From CAZRWD01 sp964603785 (GTDB lineage Bacteria; Fermentibacterota; Fermentibacteria; Fermentibacterales; Fermentibacteraceae), in NCBI GenBank assembly GCA_964603785.1, contig CAZRWD010000008.1, positions 45,188-109,187 on the forward strand: a DNA stretch of 64,000 nucleotides, given 5' to 3'. Both the position numbers and the translations under genes were made by a program. Under the pieces are notes generated by a model. The model did not search any database. It saw only the letters and a list, made by a program, of their open reading frames with translations, and was not told the DNA's origin. Shown here in pieces: positions 34,022-41,675 of the stretch (position 1 is the stretch's first letter; each line of letters begins with the position of its first letter).

Positions 34022-37000
34022 TCAGTATCTCAGCGTGTAGTGAAGCTCCAGGGACGGCTCCTGGTCGCCGTGCAGGGTCGACTTCGTGCTGCCCTCCAGA
34101 TAGAGGTCCTGCCTGATGTAGTACTGCGCGCTTATCGTCCCGGGCTCGGAGGAGAAGACGTCGCCCGAGAACGAGAGGAAGAGGTCCGGCAGCACGTACT
34201 TGCCGATGTCGAGCCGGAGGCTGGTGGAATCCGACAGGAGCTCGGGCGAGAGCTCGAGCTGGTCGAGGCCGACGCCGTCCCTCAAGCTTCTCGCCAGGAG
34301 CTGTCCGATGTAGCTCTGGGCCGCTCCTCCGAGCTGCGCCTGGAGTGCCCCGCTGTCCAGCTGCTGAAGCTCGCCGTATGTGATCCCGACGGCGAGAAGG
34401 GACAGGATGTCCTCCTGGGAGAGGCTGCCCCCCGGACCGTCGCCCGACAGGAGGATGACCGGGCTGCGCGGTGTGCCCTGGATGCTCACGACTATGTGGT
34501 AGAGGTTCCTGTCCACGGCGCCCCTGATCTCGGTCTCCGCGGTTATGGAGATCGTCTGCTGGGAGGGCACCCCTGGGAGGAACTCGATCAGGCCGTGGAC
34601 TATCTCGAAGTCCTTCTGCAGGATGTGGACCTTGCCCCTCACCGATGCGAGCGTTCCCGTGATCGTGGGGAGCCCCTCCTGGGTCAGGATGGTGAGATCT
34701 ACACCCATCTCAATGTCGGCCAGTGAATTGCGGAACCACAGACCCCGCGAACCGCGGATCGAGATCCTGACGTCGACAGGGAGGGGCTGCGGCTCGCCGG
34801 AGTCCTGCCCGCCCTGCGGCATGCCGATGACCCCCCCGACTATCTCCAGCTTGCCCAGGACCTCGGGCCGGATGTTCACGGGATCGGTTCCCTCGCTCTT
34901 CACGTATCCGCTGAGCATGAGGTTGGCGAACCCCCCCACCGAGGCCCTGAACGAGTCGAAGTCCGCCCGGAAGCTGTAGGCTCCGATCCCGGTGACCGAC
35001 AGGGAGTCCTGGATGAAGTCCAGGAGTATCGTCGAGAGGATCGTGCCCCTCGTGCTGTCGGCCGAGGAGACCGAGATGCGGGTGTGGTAGCCCGTGCTGT
35101 CGGGGGTGATGTGCATGACCACGTTCGAGAGGTACATGTTGAGCGCCGTTATGAACAGGCGGTCGATCGAGGCCACGGCCTCCGCCGTGAAGCGCCTGTC
35201 GGGAGGGGCGTCCCTGCGGTACTCGAGGTGGGCCGAGATGTCGGCACCCCTGGTGCGCAGTGGTATCGGAAGCGCGTAGAAGACCCAGTCACCGAGATCG
35301 TTCAGGATCAGCTCGGCCTCCCTCAGGCTCCCGCCTCCGGGTGAGACGCCCGAGAGGGTCGCGAAGTCGTCCACCCAGGCGGTGAGCGTGGACGCCTGCC
35401 CCTCCTCCCACGAGGAGACGCGCCTGATCGCCAGGTCGTCATCCTCGAGGGCGAGGTCGAACGTGATGCTGTCGGCCTGGTATGCTCCGAAGGAGGGGCC
35501 GACGACGGTGCCCGTCAGCGCTCCGTGCAGGACGCCCTCGCGCATCTCCGCCGACAGAACGAAGCCTGCCGATCCCGACAGCCCGCGCGCGAGGTGGAGG
35601 AGCCCGCCGACGGGGGCCAGGTCGAACCTCCTCCCAGTGATGCGGAAGCAGGTGCGCTCGCCCCCGATGCTGCCGCTGATCCCGAGGTCTCCGTGCGGCG
35701 TGACGACCCATGCCGTGTCGATGCCGACCCCGGCCGAGTCGATGAGGCAGAGCAGCCCCGAGTCCAGGACCAGCCTCTGCTTCGCGCTCCCCGCCGTGAC
35801 GTTCTCGAGGGACAGGTACGCGGGTGTCGAGGAGTCGAAGGCGCCCTCCAGGTGGACCTCGAATCCGTCCGCGGTGACCAGGTCGATTCCATCGCTCGTG
35901 TAGACCCCGTCGGAGAAGGACGCCGAGCCGGCTGCCCGGAATGATGCGACCGGAGTCATCAGGGTGTCCGCCGTGAACAGGACGGACCCGGCGGGGTCCC
36001 TCCCGGAAAGGGAGACCTCTCCGTCCAGCGACAGCCCGTCCACCCGCACGGCGCCGGGAAGCACCACCTGCTCGACCCCTACGGTGCCGGACGCGGTGAG
36101 CGCGGCCCTGTTACCGGAGAAGGCCAGGTCTCCGCTCGACCGCCGGACGGCGAGGCTCTCGGGCAGCTCGAGCCCCGGCACGAACGAGGCGTCCTCCACG
36201 GAGAACGAGAGCCTGCCGGACCAGGACGACGGCACGAGGCCCGCGCTGGTCGAACCGGTCGCGACGAGCAGGGCGGAGACCCCCGGCGCGGCGATGTCGG
36301 CCGACAGCCTCCAGCCGCCCGGTGTGATCGCGCCGTCCGCGCTGGCGCTCGTGATCGAGCGCCCTGCGAGGGTCGAGTTCTGGAGGTCCACCACCGTGGA
36401 GATCCCTGCGGGGGCGTCCCCCGTCCCCTCGGCGGACACCCAGGCGGATCCGTTCAGCAGCCCGGACGGCAGGCCCGCGTCAAGCCGCGACGGATCCAGT
36501 CCGTTCAGCATCGCAAGCGCCTCGACCTCCCAGGACCCGTCGGCCGGCCTCCACGAGAGGTCCGAGAGGATCGACAGCCCGGGGCCGTCCATGGACAGGC
36601 CGCGGAACGAGATGGCGGCCCTGGAGACCAGCAGGGTGTCGGCGGAGAACGACAGCGGGTTGCCCAGGACCGATGCCTCGCCGTTGTAGAGCCTGGTGCT
36701 CACGAGAGGGTCGGGGAGGGTGCCGGCGACGAATCCCTCGAAGTCCATCGAGGCCTCCACCGGGAGCTCCAGACCGGCCGTCGAGGCGCTGCCGGACACC
36801 ATCAGATCGACCGCCCCGTCGCCGCCGCTGAGACGCCCGGCGAGGTAGAGGTTGCCGAACGGGGTCTCGCCGCTGAACCCGGAGCTCGAGACCACGCCGT
36901 CCTCCATCTCGAGCTGCCCGTTCCCGCTCACCCATCCGACGCCCCGGATCCAGGCCGCGGCGTTCGCCACGTTCAGCACCACCCCCCTGCCGCGCGACAC

Positions 37001-37498
37001 CGAGGTCGAGATGCTCATCCCGTCCAGCAGAAGGCCCTCCCCGTCGCGTATCCAGCCCGTGTCGAGCCTCAGGGAGTCAGCCCCCGCCACGATCCCGCGA
37101 TCGATGTCCTCCAGTATCTCCGGGATCGTGGCCGCGGACGTGTCGGCGCCCGGTCCCGGCAGATCGATCTCGAGGACGGCGACGTGGAGGCTCTCGAGCC
37201 TCCTCGCCGACGCGAACTCGTGCAGGGCGCCCGAGGCCCTGGGCTCGAGAACCCTGATCCCGAGCCCCCTCGGACCCGTCACCGTCACCTCCCTCGCCGA
37301 GGTCCGCCAGAAGAGGTCGGATCTCAGCCCGGACACCGTGATGGTGACGGAGTCGTTCGACAGGATCTCGCCCAGCAGCCTGCCGCTCGTCTGTTCCAGG
37401 AAGCCCGTGACGAGGCAGAGGTACGCGGAGAGCAGGAGGAGGAGCAGCCCGCCTCCGAAGGCCCTGGGGGGATATGATCGGAAGCGCTCCCGTCTCAT
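34022..37498 (-). CDS. tamB: TamB/AsmA-like translocation and assembly protein (DUF490)
   Basis: The 1158-residue protein has one N-terminal membrane helix (GGGLLLLLLSAYLCLVTGF) followed by a very long beta-rich periplasmic region. The C-terminal DUF490 domain shows VSIQGTPRSPVILLSGD, then GGSLSQEDILSLLAVGITYG, and ends on an aromatic residue (HYTLRY). TamB-type proteins span the periplasm and work with BamA/TamA barrels in outer-membrane protein insertion or phospholipid transport. The ATG follows directly after the stop of the barrel gene (TAG then ATG), so both are one translation unit. It is a typical length. Confidence 0.9.
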   Translation of the reverse strand: MRRERFRSYPPRAFGGGLLLLLLSAYLCLVTGFLEQTSGRLLGEILSNDSVTITVSGLRSDLFWRTSAREVTVTGPRGLGIRVLEPRASGALHEFASARRLESLHVAVLEIDLPGPGADTSAATIPEILEDIDRGIVAGADSLRLDTGWIRDGEGLLLDGMSISTSVSRGRGVVLNVANAAAWIRGVGWVSGNGQLEMEDGVVSSSGFSGETPFGNLYLAGRLSGGDGAVDLMVSGSASTAGLELPVEASMDFEGFVAGTLPDPLVSTRLYNGEASVLGNPLSFSADTLLVSRAAISFRGLSMDGPGLSILSDLSWRPADGSWEVEALAMLNGLDPSRLDAGLPSGLLNGSAWVSAEGTGDAPAGISTVVDLQNSTLAGRSITSASADGAITPGGWRLSADIAAPGVSALLVATGSTSAGLVPSSWSGRLSFSVEDASFVPGLELPESLAVRRSSGDLAFSGNRAALTASGTVGVEQVVLPGAVRVDGLSLDGEVSLSGRDPAGSVLFTADTLMTPVASFRAAGSASFSDGVYTSDGIDLVTADGFEVHLEGAFDSSTPAYLSLENVTAGSAKQRLVLDSGLLCLIDSAGVGIDTAWVVTPHGDLGISGSIGGERTCFRITGRRFDLAPVGGLLHLARGLSGSAGFVLSAEMREGVLHGALTGTVVGPSFGAYQADSITFDLALEDDDLAIRRVSSWEEGQASTLTAWVDDFATLSGVSPGGGSLREAELILNDLGDWVFYALPIPLRTRGADISAHLEYRRDAPPDRRFTAEAVASIDRLFITALNMYLSNVVMHITPDSTGYHTRISVSSADSTRGTILSTILLDFIQDSLSVTGIGAYSFRADFDSFRASVGGFANLMLSGYVKSEGTDPVNIRPEVLGKLEIVGGVIGMPQGGQDSGEPQPLPVDVRISIRGSRGLWFRNSLADIEMGVDLTILTQEGLPTITGTLASVRGKVHILQKDFEIVHGLIEFLPGVPSQQTISITAETEIRGAVDRNLYHIVVSIQGTPRSPVILLSGDGPGGSLSQEDILSLLAVGITYGELQQLDSGALQAQLGGAAQSYIGQLLARSLRDGVGLDQLELSPELLSDSTSLRLDIGKYVLPDLFLSFSGDVFSSEPGTISAQYYIRQDLYLEGSTKSTLHGDQEPSLELHYTLRY

Positions 37499-39283
37499 CT
37501 AGAAGGGGTGCCCCAGGGCGAGGTACGCCCTGCCGCGGCGGAGCCCGTCCGTCCAGGTGGGGGCGAAGCCGTAGTCGAGCCTCAGCGGTCCGAAGGGGGT
37601 GGAGTACCTGACTCCCATGCCGATCCCGAACCCGGCGGACCCCGGCGAGATCTCGTCGAACTCCTCCCAGAGGCCCCCGGTGTCCACGAAGAGGGCCATG
37701 CCCAGGTTCCCCGCCACTCTCATCCTCGCCTCGATGTTGCCCAGGAGCATGATGCGGCCGCCCACGGGATTGCCCTCGTCGTCCTTGGGTCCCAAGGTGT
37801 TGAAGGCGTAGCCCCTGACCGTGGACCCGCCCCCGAGGAAGTAGCGGTCACCTGGCGCGATCACGCTGTCCGCCCCATAGGGCAGCACCACCCCTCCGCG
37901 CACCCTCCAGGCCAGGTTCACGTCCCTCACCACCGGCTTGAAGACCCGTGCCTCCCCCTCGATCCGGTAGAAGCTCCTCCCGCCGAGGATGCCGCCCGAG
38001 ACGGCCCCTCCCGCCTGCAGGTAGCTTCCCCGGACCGGATTGAGGACGGCGTCGCGGGTGTCGTTCACCAGTCCCGCACCGATCTCGGAGGAGGTATCCC
38101 ACGAATAGGTTCCGCTTCCACCCCCGGACTGCTCGAGGCTGTAGCGGTTCCGCGTGAGCTTGTAGCCCAGGGTGAGCTCCAGATCGGGGCCGATCATCCT
38201 CGAGAGGGACGTCTCGCCGCTGTACCTCCTCTCCGAGAGCCCGGGGAGCTCGAGGAAGAAGTAGCTGAGCCTCAGCCTTCCCTCCCAGCGCGTCGAATAG
38301 AGGTACGGCTCCTCGTAGATCAGCTCGGGCTCGACCACGTCGCCTCCTCCGGAGGACAGGTACCTGGTCCAGGAGGCGCCCGCGGTCAGCCTCTGGTTGT
38401 TCCCCCAGATGTTGGGGTGCTTCCAGTAGGCGCTCGTGACGAGGGCCGAGGGGGAGGCGTACCCCGCACCCAGGTCCAGCTGCCGGTAGGGCCTCTCCGT
38501 GACCTGGACGAGCAGGTCGACCTGGTCGAGACCCTCGGCCATGCCCTGGTAGACGAAACGGACGTCGCGGAACAGCCCGAGCGAATAGATGGAGGATATC
38601 GACCTCCGCATCAGCTCCATGTCGAGGGAGTCGCCCTGCTGCAGGGAGATCTCCCTCGTGACGACCTTCTCCCTGACGGTCTCGAGCCCGCTCACCGAAA
38701 CCGTCCCGAGCCTGATCTGCCTGCCTTCCGAGATCGAGATCTCGACGGCCCTCTGATCCGGGCTCCCGTCGGGGGCCGGCGGGCCCGGGGGGAGGGGGGT
38801 CGCCGCCACCTCCGCCAGGACGTAGCCCCGTCGCGAGTAGGTCTCGAGAACGATGGAGACCATCCTGTCGAGCACCTGGGGCGTCAGGACGGCGCCGGGC
38901 CGGTAGGGTATGAGCCTGCGAAGCCGCGGAGCGTCCAGCACGGTGTTGCCCGAGAAGACCAGTGCCCCCAGGAGGCTTCTCGATCCGCTCTCGACGGTTA
39001 TCCTTACGATGCCCTCGTCCTCGTACCACTCCGGCCACTCGACCAGCACGACCGCCTCGAGATAGCCCATTCTCGTGAGATTGGACAGGATCGCCGCCTG
39101 GACCTCGGCCTGGGTGATCTCGATGAGGGAGACCCCCTCCTCGAGTCCGGAGCCCTCCAGCAGGTCGCCGGCGTCCAGATCCCCTGCGCCGGTGACGGCC
39201 ACCGAATCCACGACGGACATGCCGCCCGATCCGCCGGATGACTGGAGGATCGAGAGAGCGTACAGGGCTGCCAGGAGCGGCAT
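37499..39283 (-). CDS. BamA/TamA-type outer membrane insertase with POTRA domains
   Basis: The 594-residue product has a signal peptide (MPLLAALYALSILQSSGG). About three POTRA domains follow to residue 285 (for example ALVFSGNTVLDAPRLRRLIP, LGTVSVSGLETVREKVVTRE). A 16-strand barrel then carries the loop-6 motif VRGYAFN and the end GIGMGVRYSTPFGPLRLDYG, finishing in Phe (LALGHPF), the outer-membrane insertion signal. Three POTRAs and the adjoining tamB favour TamA over BamA, which has five. The in-frame extension upstream of ATG 39283 lacks a signal peptide, so I use 39283. It has a good promoter and a leader with a small hairpin. Confidence 0.9.
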   Translation of the reverse strand: MPLLAALYALSILQSSGGSGGMSVVDSVAVTGAGDLDAGDLLEGSGLEEGVSLIEITQAEVQAAILSNLTRMGYLEAVVLVEWPEWYEDEGIVRITVESGSRSLLGALVFSGNTVLDAPRLRRLIPYRPGAVLTPQVLDRMVSIVLETYSRRGYVLAEVAATPLPPGPPAPDGSPDQRAVEISISEGRQIRLGTVSVSGLETVREKVVTREISLQQGDSLDMELMRRSISSIYSLGLFRDVRFVYQGMAEGLDQVDLLVQVTERPYRQLDLGAGYASPSALVTSAYWKHPNIWGNNQRLTAGASWTRYLSSGGGDVVEPELIYEEPYLYSTRWEGRLRLSYFFLELPGLSERRYSGETSLSRMIGPDLELTLGYKLTRNRYSLEQSGGGSGTYSWDTSSEIGAGLVNDTRDAVLNPVRGSYLQAGGAVSGGILGGRSFYRIEGEARVFKPVVRDVNLAWRVRGGVVLPYGADSVIAPGDRYFLGGGSTVRGYAFNTLGPKDDEGNPVGGRIMLLGNIEARMRVAGNLGMALFVDTGGLWEEFDEISPGSAGFGIGMGVRYSTPFGPLRLDYGFAPTWTDGLRRGRAYLALGHPF

Positions 39284-39327
39284 GGTCACTTCCAGGGAAT
39301 CCGCAAGAGAGGTCCCTCCGCCTGTCG

Positions 39328-39344
39328 GCCGCCCGGATGGCGGC
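39328..39344 (-). promoter_or_regulatory. Leader hairpin upstream of the BamA/TamA gene
   Basis: GCCGCC and GGCGGC form a 6-bp stem with a five-base loop between the predicted transcription start (about 39351) and the start codon at 39283. The role is unknown. Confidence 0.3.
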
Positions 39345-39357
39345 TCGGCAAGAACCG

Positions 39358-39385
39358 AATATATGATGTACGAATCCCATCTCAA
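39358..39385 (-). promoter_or_regulatory. Promoter of the BamA/TamA-tamB genes
   Basis: On the minus strand TTGAGA (39380-39385), 16 bases, then TATATT (39358-39363). Transcription would start near 39351, giving a leader of about 68 bases. The -10 and spacer length equal those of the promoter at 15808-15835. Confidence 0.55.
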
Positions 39386-39417
39386 CGAACCGGCCTTCGC
39401 CTGGAGGGAGCGATTCG

Positions 39418-40743
39418 ATGACATGCCCGGCCGGCAGGTATCCGGTGGTCCTCCTGGTGGGAGGGACCGATCCCAGCGGAGGCGCGGGGCTGGCGGCGGA
39501 TCTGAAGACCGCCGCCGCATGCGGCGTGCACGGCGTCTTCGCCGTGACCGCGGTGACGGTCCAGAACAGCGGAGGCGTCCGTGGCTGGACGACGATTCCC
39601 GAGGCCAGCGTACTGGACCAGCTGGAGACGGTCATGGAGGACGGGGCCGTGGGCGCCGTCAAGACGGGCATGCTCGGCAGCCCGGGAATGGCGTCGATGG
39701 TCTCCGGCTTCCTCGGATCGCTTCCGGCCGGCCTGCCGTATGTCCTCGATCCCGTGCTGGCGGCAGGTTCGGGCGACACCCTGCACGAGGGGGACATGGC
39801 GTGCGCCCTCTCGCGCCTCCTCGTCCCCGCATCCACGCTCTGCACGCCGAACCTCGACGAGGCGGAGGCTCTCACGGGCATGCAGGTCCGCGACAGGAGC
39901 GCAATGGAGGCCGCTGGAGCCGAGATAGTGCGGATGGGTGCGCGCGCGGCGCTGGTCAAGGGGGGGCATCTCGAGGGGCCGCCGGCGGATGTGCTTGTGA
40001 CGGCCGGAGGGACGACCTGGTTCGAGGGCAGGAGGACCTGGCCCGGGAAGCTCCACGGAACCGGCTGCACGCTCGCTTCGGCGATCGCCGCGCGCCTGGC
40101 CTCCGGCCACGGTCTGGAGGAGGCTGTAGCCTCGGGACTGGCGTACCTCCGGCAGGCCGCGGGATCGTGCTTCTCCCGGCGGAGGGGAGCCCTTCTCGGC
40201 CACCTGCCGCCCGCCGGCCCCCGCAGACCCTCCCCCGACGGAACGGCCTTCTACATGCCGCCCCGTCACTGCGCGGCCTGCGGAGAGGCTCTCGTCGCGC
40301 CTGAGGGCACGACGGGCCACATGCACTGCCTCCGATGCGGTGCGGTCACCTGGAGGAACCCTCTTCCGGCGGTCTCCGTGGTCGCCGTCTCGGGTGACCG
40401 GGTGCTGCTGGTCAGACGGGCGGTGGCGCCGGGCAGGGGTCTCTACTGCCTGCCCGGAGGCTTCCTCGAACTCGGCGAGACCGTCGAGGAATGCGCCCGT
40501 CGCGAGCTTGCCGAGGAGACGGGGCTTTCGGCCGGGACCCTCGAGCTCCTGCGCGTCGAGACCGACATGACCGAGTACGGAGGTGTCGTGCTGTCGGTGA
40601 TGCTCGCCGGAGACCTCTCCGGTACACCGGTTCCGGGGGACGATGCCTCCGAGACGGGGTGGTTCCCCGCGGCCGACCCGCCTGATCTGGCCTTCGCGGC
40701 TCACGGTCGGATACTGGAGGACCTCTCTTGCAGGCTTTCGTAG
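39418..40743 (+). CDS. thiD: ThiD hydroxymethylpyrimidine (phosphate) kinase fused to zinc ribbon and Nudix hydrolase
   Basis: The product has 441 residues. Residues 1-262 are ThiD, which phosphorylates HMP and HMP-P for thiamine synthesis: GGTDPSGGAGLAADLKT, AVTAVTVQNS, GAVKTGMLGS, DPVLAAGSGDTL, TPNLDEAEALTG and catalytic HGTGCTLASAIAA. Residues 285-307 form a C2C2 zinc ribbon (CAAC ... CLRC). Residues 320-440 form a Nudix domain whose box GFLELGETVEECARRELAEE continues TGL and matches G-x5-E-x7-R-E-U-x-E-E-x-G-U. The frame is unbroken across the joints. The Nudix part resembles zinc-ribbon NADH pyrophosphatase/ADP-ribose types. The next gene's start overlaps its 3' end. Confidence 0.92.
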   Translation: MTCPAGRYPVVLLVGGTDPSGGAGLAADLKTAAACGVHGVFAVTAVTVQNSGGVRGWTTIPEASVLDQLETVMEDGAVGAVKTGMLGSPGMASMVSGFLGSLPAGLPYVLDPVLAAGSGDTLHEGDMACALSRLLVPASTLCTPNLDEAEALTGMQVRDRSAMEAAGAEIVRMGARAALVKGGHLEGPPADVLVTAGGTTWFEGRRTWPGKLHGTGCTLASAIAARLASGHGLEEAVASGLAYLRQAAGSCFSRRRGALLGHLPPAGPRRPSPDGTAFYMPPRHCAACGEALVAPEGTTGHMHCLRCGAVTWRNPLPAVSVVAVSGDRVLLVRRAVAPGRGLYCLPGGFLELGETVEECARRELAEETGLSAGTLELLRVETDMTEYGGVVLSVMLAGDLSGTPVPGDDASETGWFPAADPPDLAFAAHGRILEDLSCRLS

Positions 40744-41675
40744 CATCCGTCCTCCTCGCCGCTCTCGTCCCGGCCTCTCCGGCCGCGCCGACGACAGCCG
40801 CGGAGGTCGCCGGGACATCGGGGCTCATGTCGGCCGTCGCCCTGGGCGACGGGATCCTGGCGCTCACATGGGGCGGACGCGAACTCCTGTGGATCGGTCC
40901 TGACGGAACCGGGAAGGTCGTCTGCTCGGCCTCGGACCCGGGTGTCGACATCCTGGGGGAACCGGTGGTCGCGAGGGACACGGCATACTTCAGGGTCGTC
41001 GGCGACGACGGCGTCATGTACCTCGCCTGGACGGGCCCGGACTGCGCGGCCCCCCGGCCCGTCGCAGGTCCGTTCGAATGGGGCGGCCCGCCCTCGACCG
41101 ATCCCGGGGGGGGGCTCTGGTTCTTCGCCGACGAATGCCTCTACTGCGACTTCCGGCAGCGCGCCATGCCCGCGGGGATGACCGGTCCCCGCCAGGGCGA
41201 CTGCTCCCCTGCAGTCTCGCTCGAACAGGCATGGCTGGCTCTCGGCAGGGAGGACACCGTATTCGTGGGCATGCTCTCCGGGGAGGCGCTGGACACTCTC
41301 GTCACGGGATCACGGGTAATGCCGATGATGTGGAGAGGTGCCTCCACCCTCCTGATCCCGCTTGCCGACGGCAGGATCGCGATCCGGCTCTGCGGTGCGC
41401 ATGCCGGTTTCCTGGAGGGGGGGGAGCCCTGCTTCTCCATGGCCATCGGTGCCACGGCCTGGGCGGTCACGGTGGAGGACGGGCACCAGGTGACCGCCTC
41501 GGGGATCCTCTTCAGCCACGATCCGCTGATGGCCTCCCCCCCGGAAAGGGCATTGTTCCCGGAGGGGGTGGTGCCGATCCGTCCCAGGATGTCGAGCTTC
41601 GGCTGCACCGCCGTCGATGCCGTCACGGGTTCGGCATGGCGAATCCCGATACCGGCGATGCGCTGGTACTACTAG
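40728..41675 (+). CDS. Secreted protein of unknown function
   Basis: The 315-residue product has a signal peptide (AFVASVLLAALVPASPAAP). The mature part is a series of short beta strands of the type ALGDGILALTWGGRELLWIG, which suggests a beta-propeller-like or WD-like fold; several Cys residues (for example CLYC) might form disulfides. I do not recognise a family. The TTG start lies inside the end of the ThiD-Nudix gene, with GGAGG eight bases before it. The stop shares the sequence CTAG with the stop of the opposing histidine kinase gene. Confidence 0.65.
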   Translation: MQAFVASVLLAALVPASPAAPTTAAEVAGTSGLMSAVALGDGILALTWGGRELLWIGPDGTGKVVCSASDPGVDILGEPVVARDTAYFRVVGDDGVMYLAWTGPDCAAPRPVAGPFEWGGPPSTDPGGGLWFFADECLYCDFRQRAMPAGMTGPRQGDCSPAVSLEQAWLALGREDTVFVGMLSGEALDTLVTGSRVMPMMWRGASTLLIPLADGRIAIRLCGAHAGFLEGGEPCFSMAIGATAWAVTVEDGHQVTASGILFSHDPLMASPPERALFPEGVVPIRPRMSSFGCTAVDAVTGSAWRIPIPAMRWYY

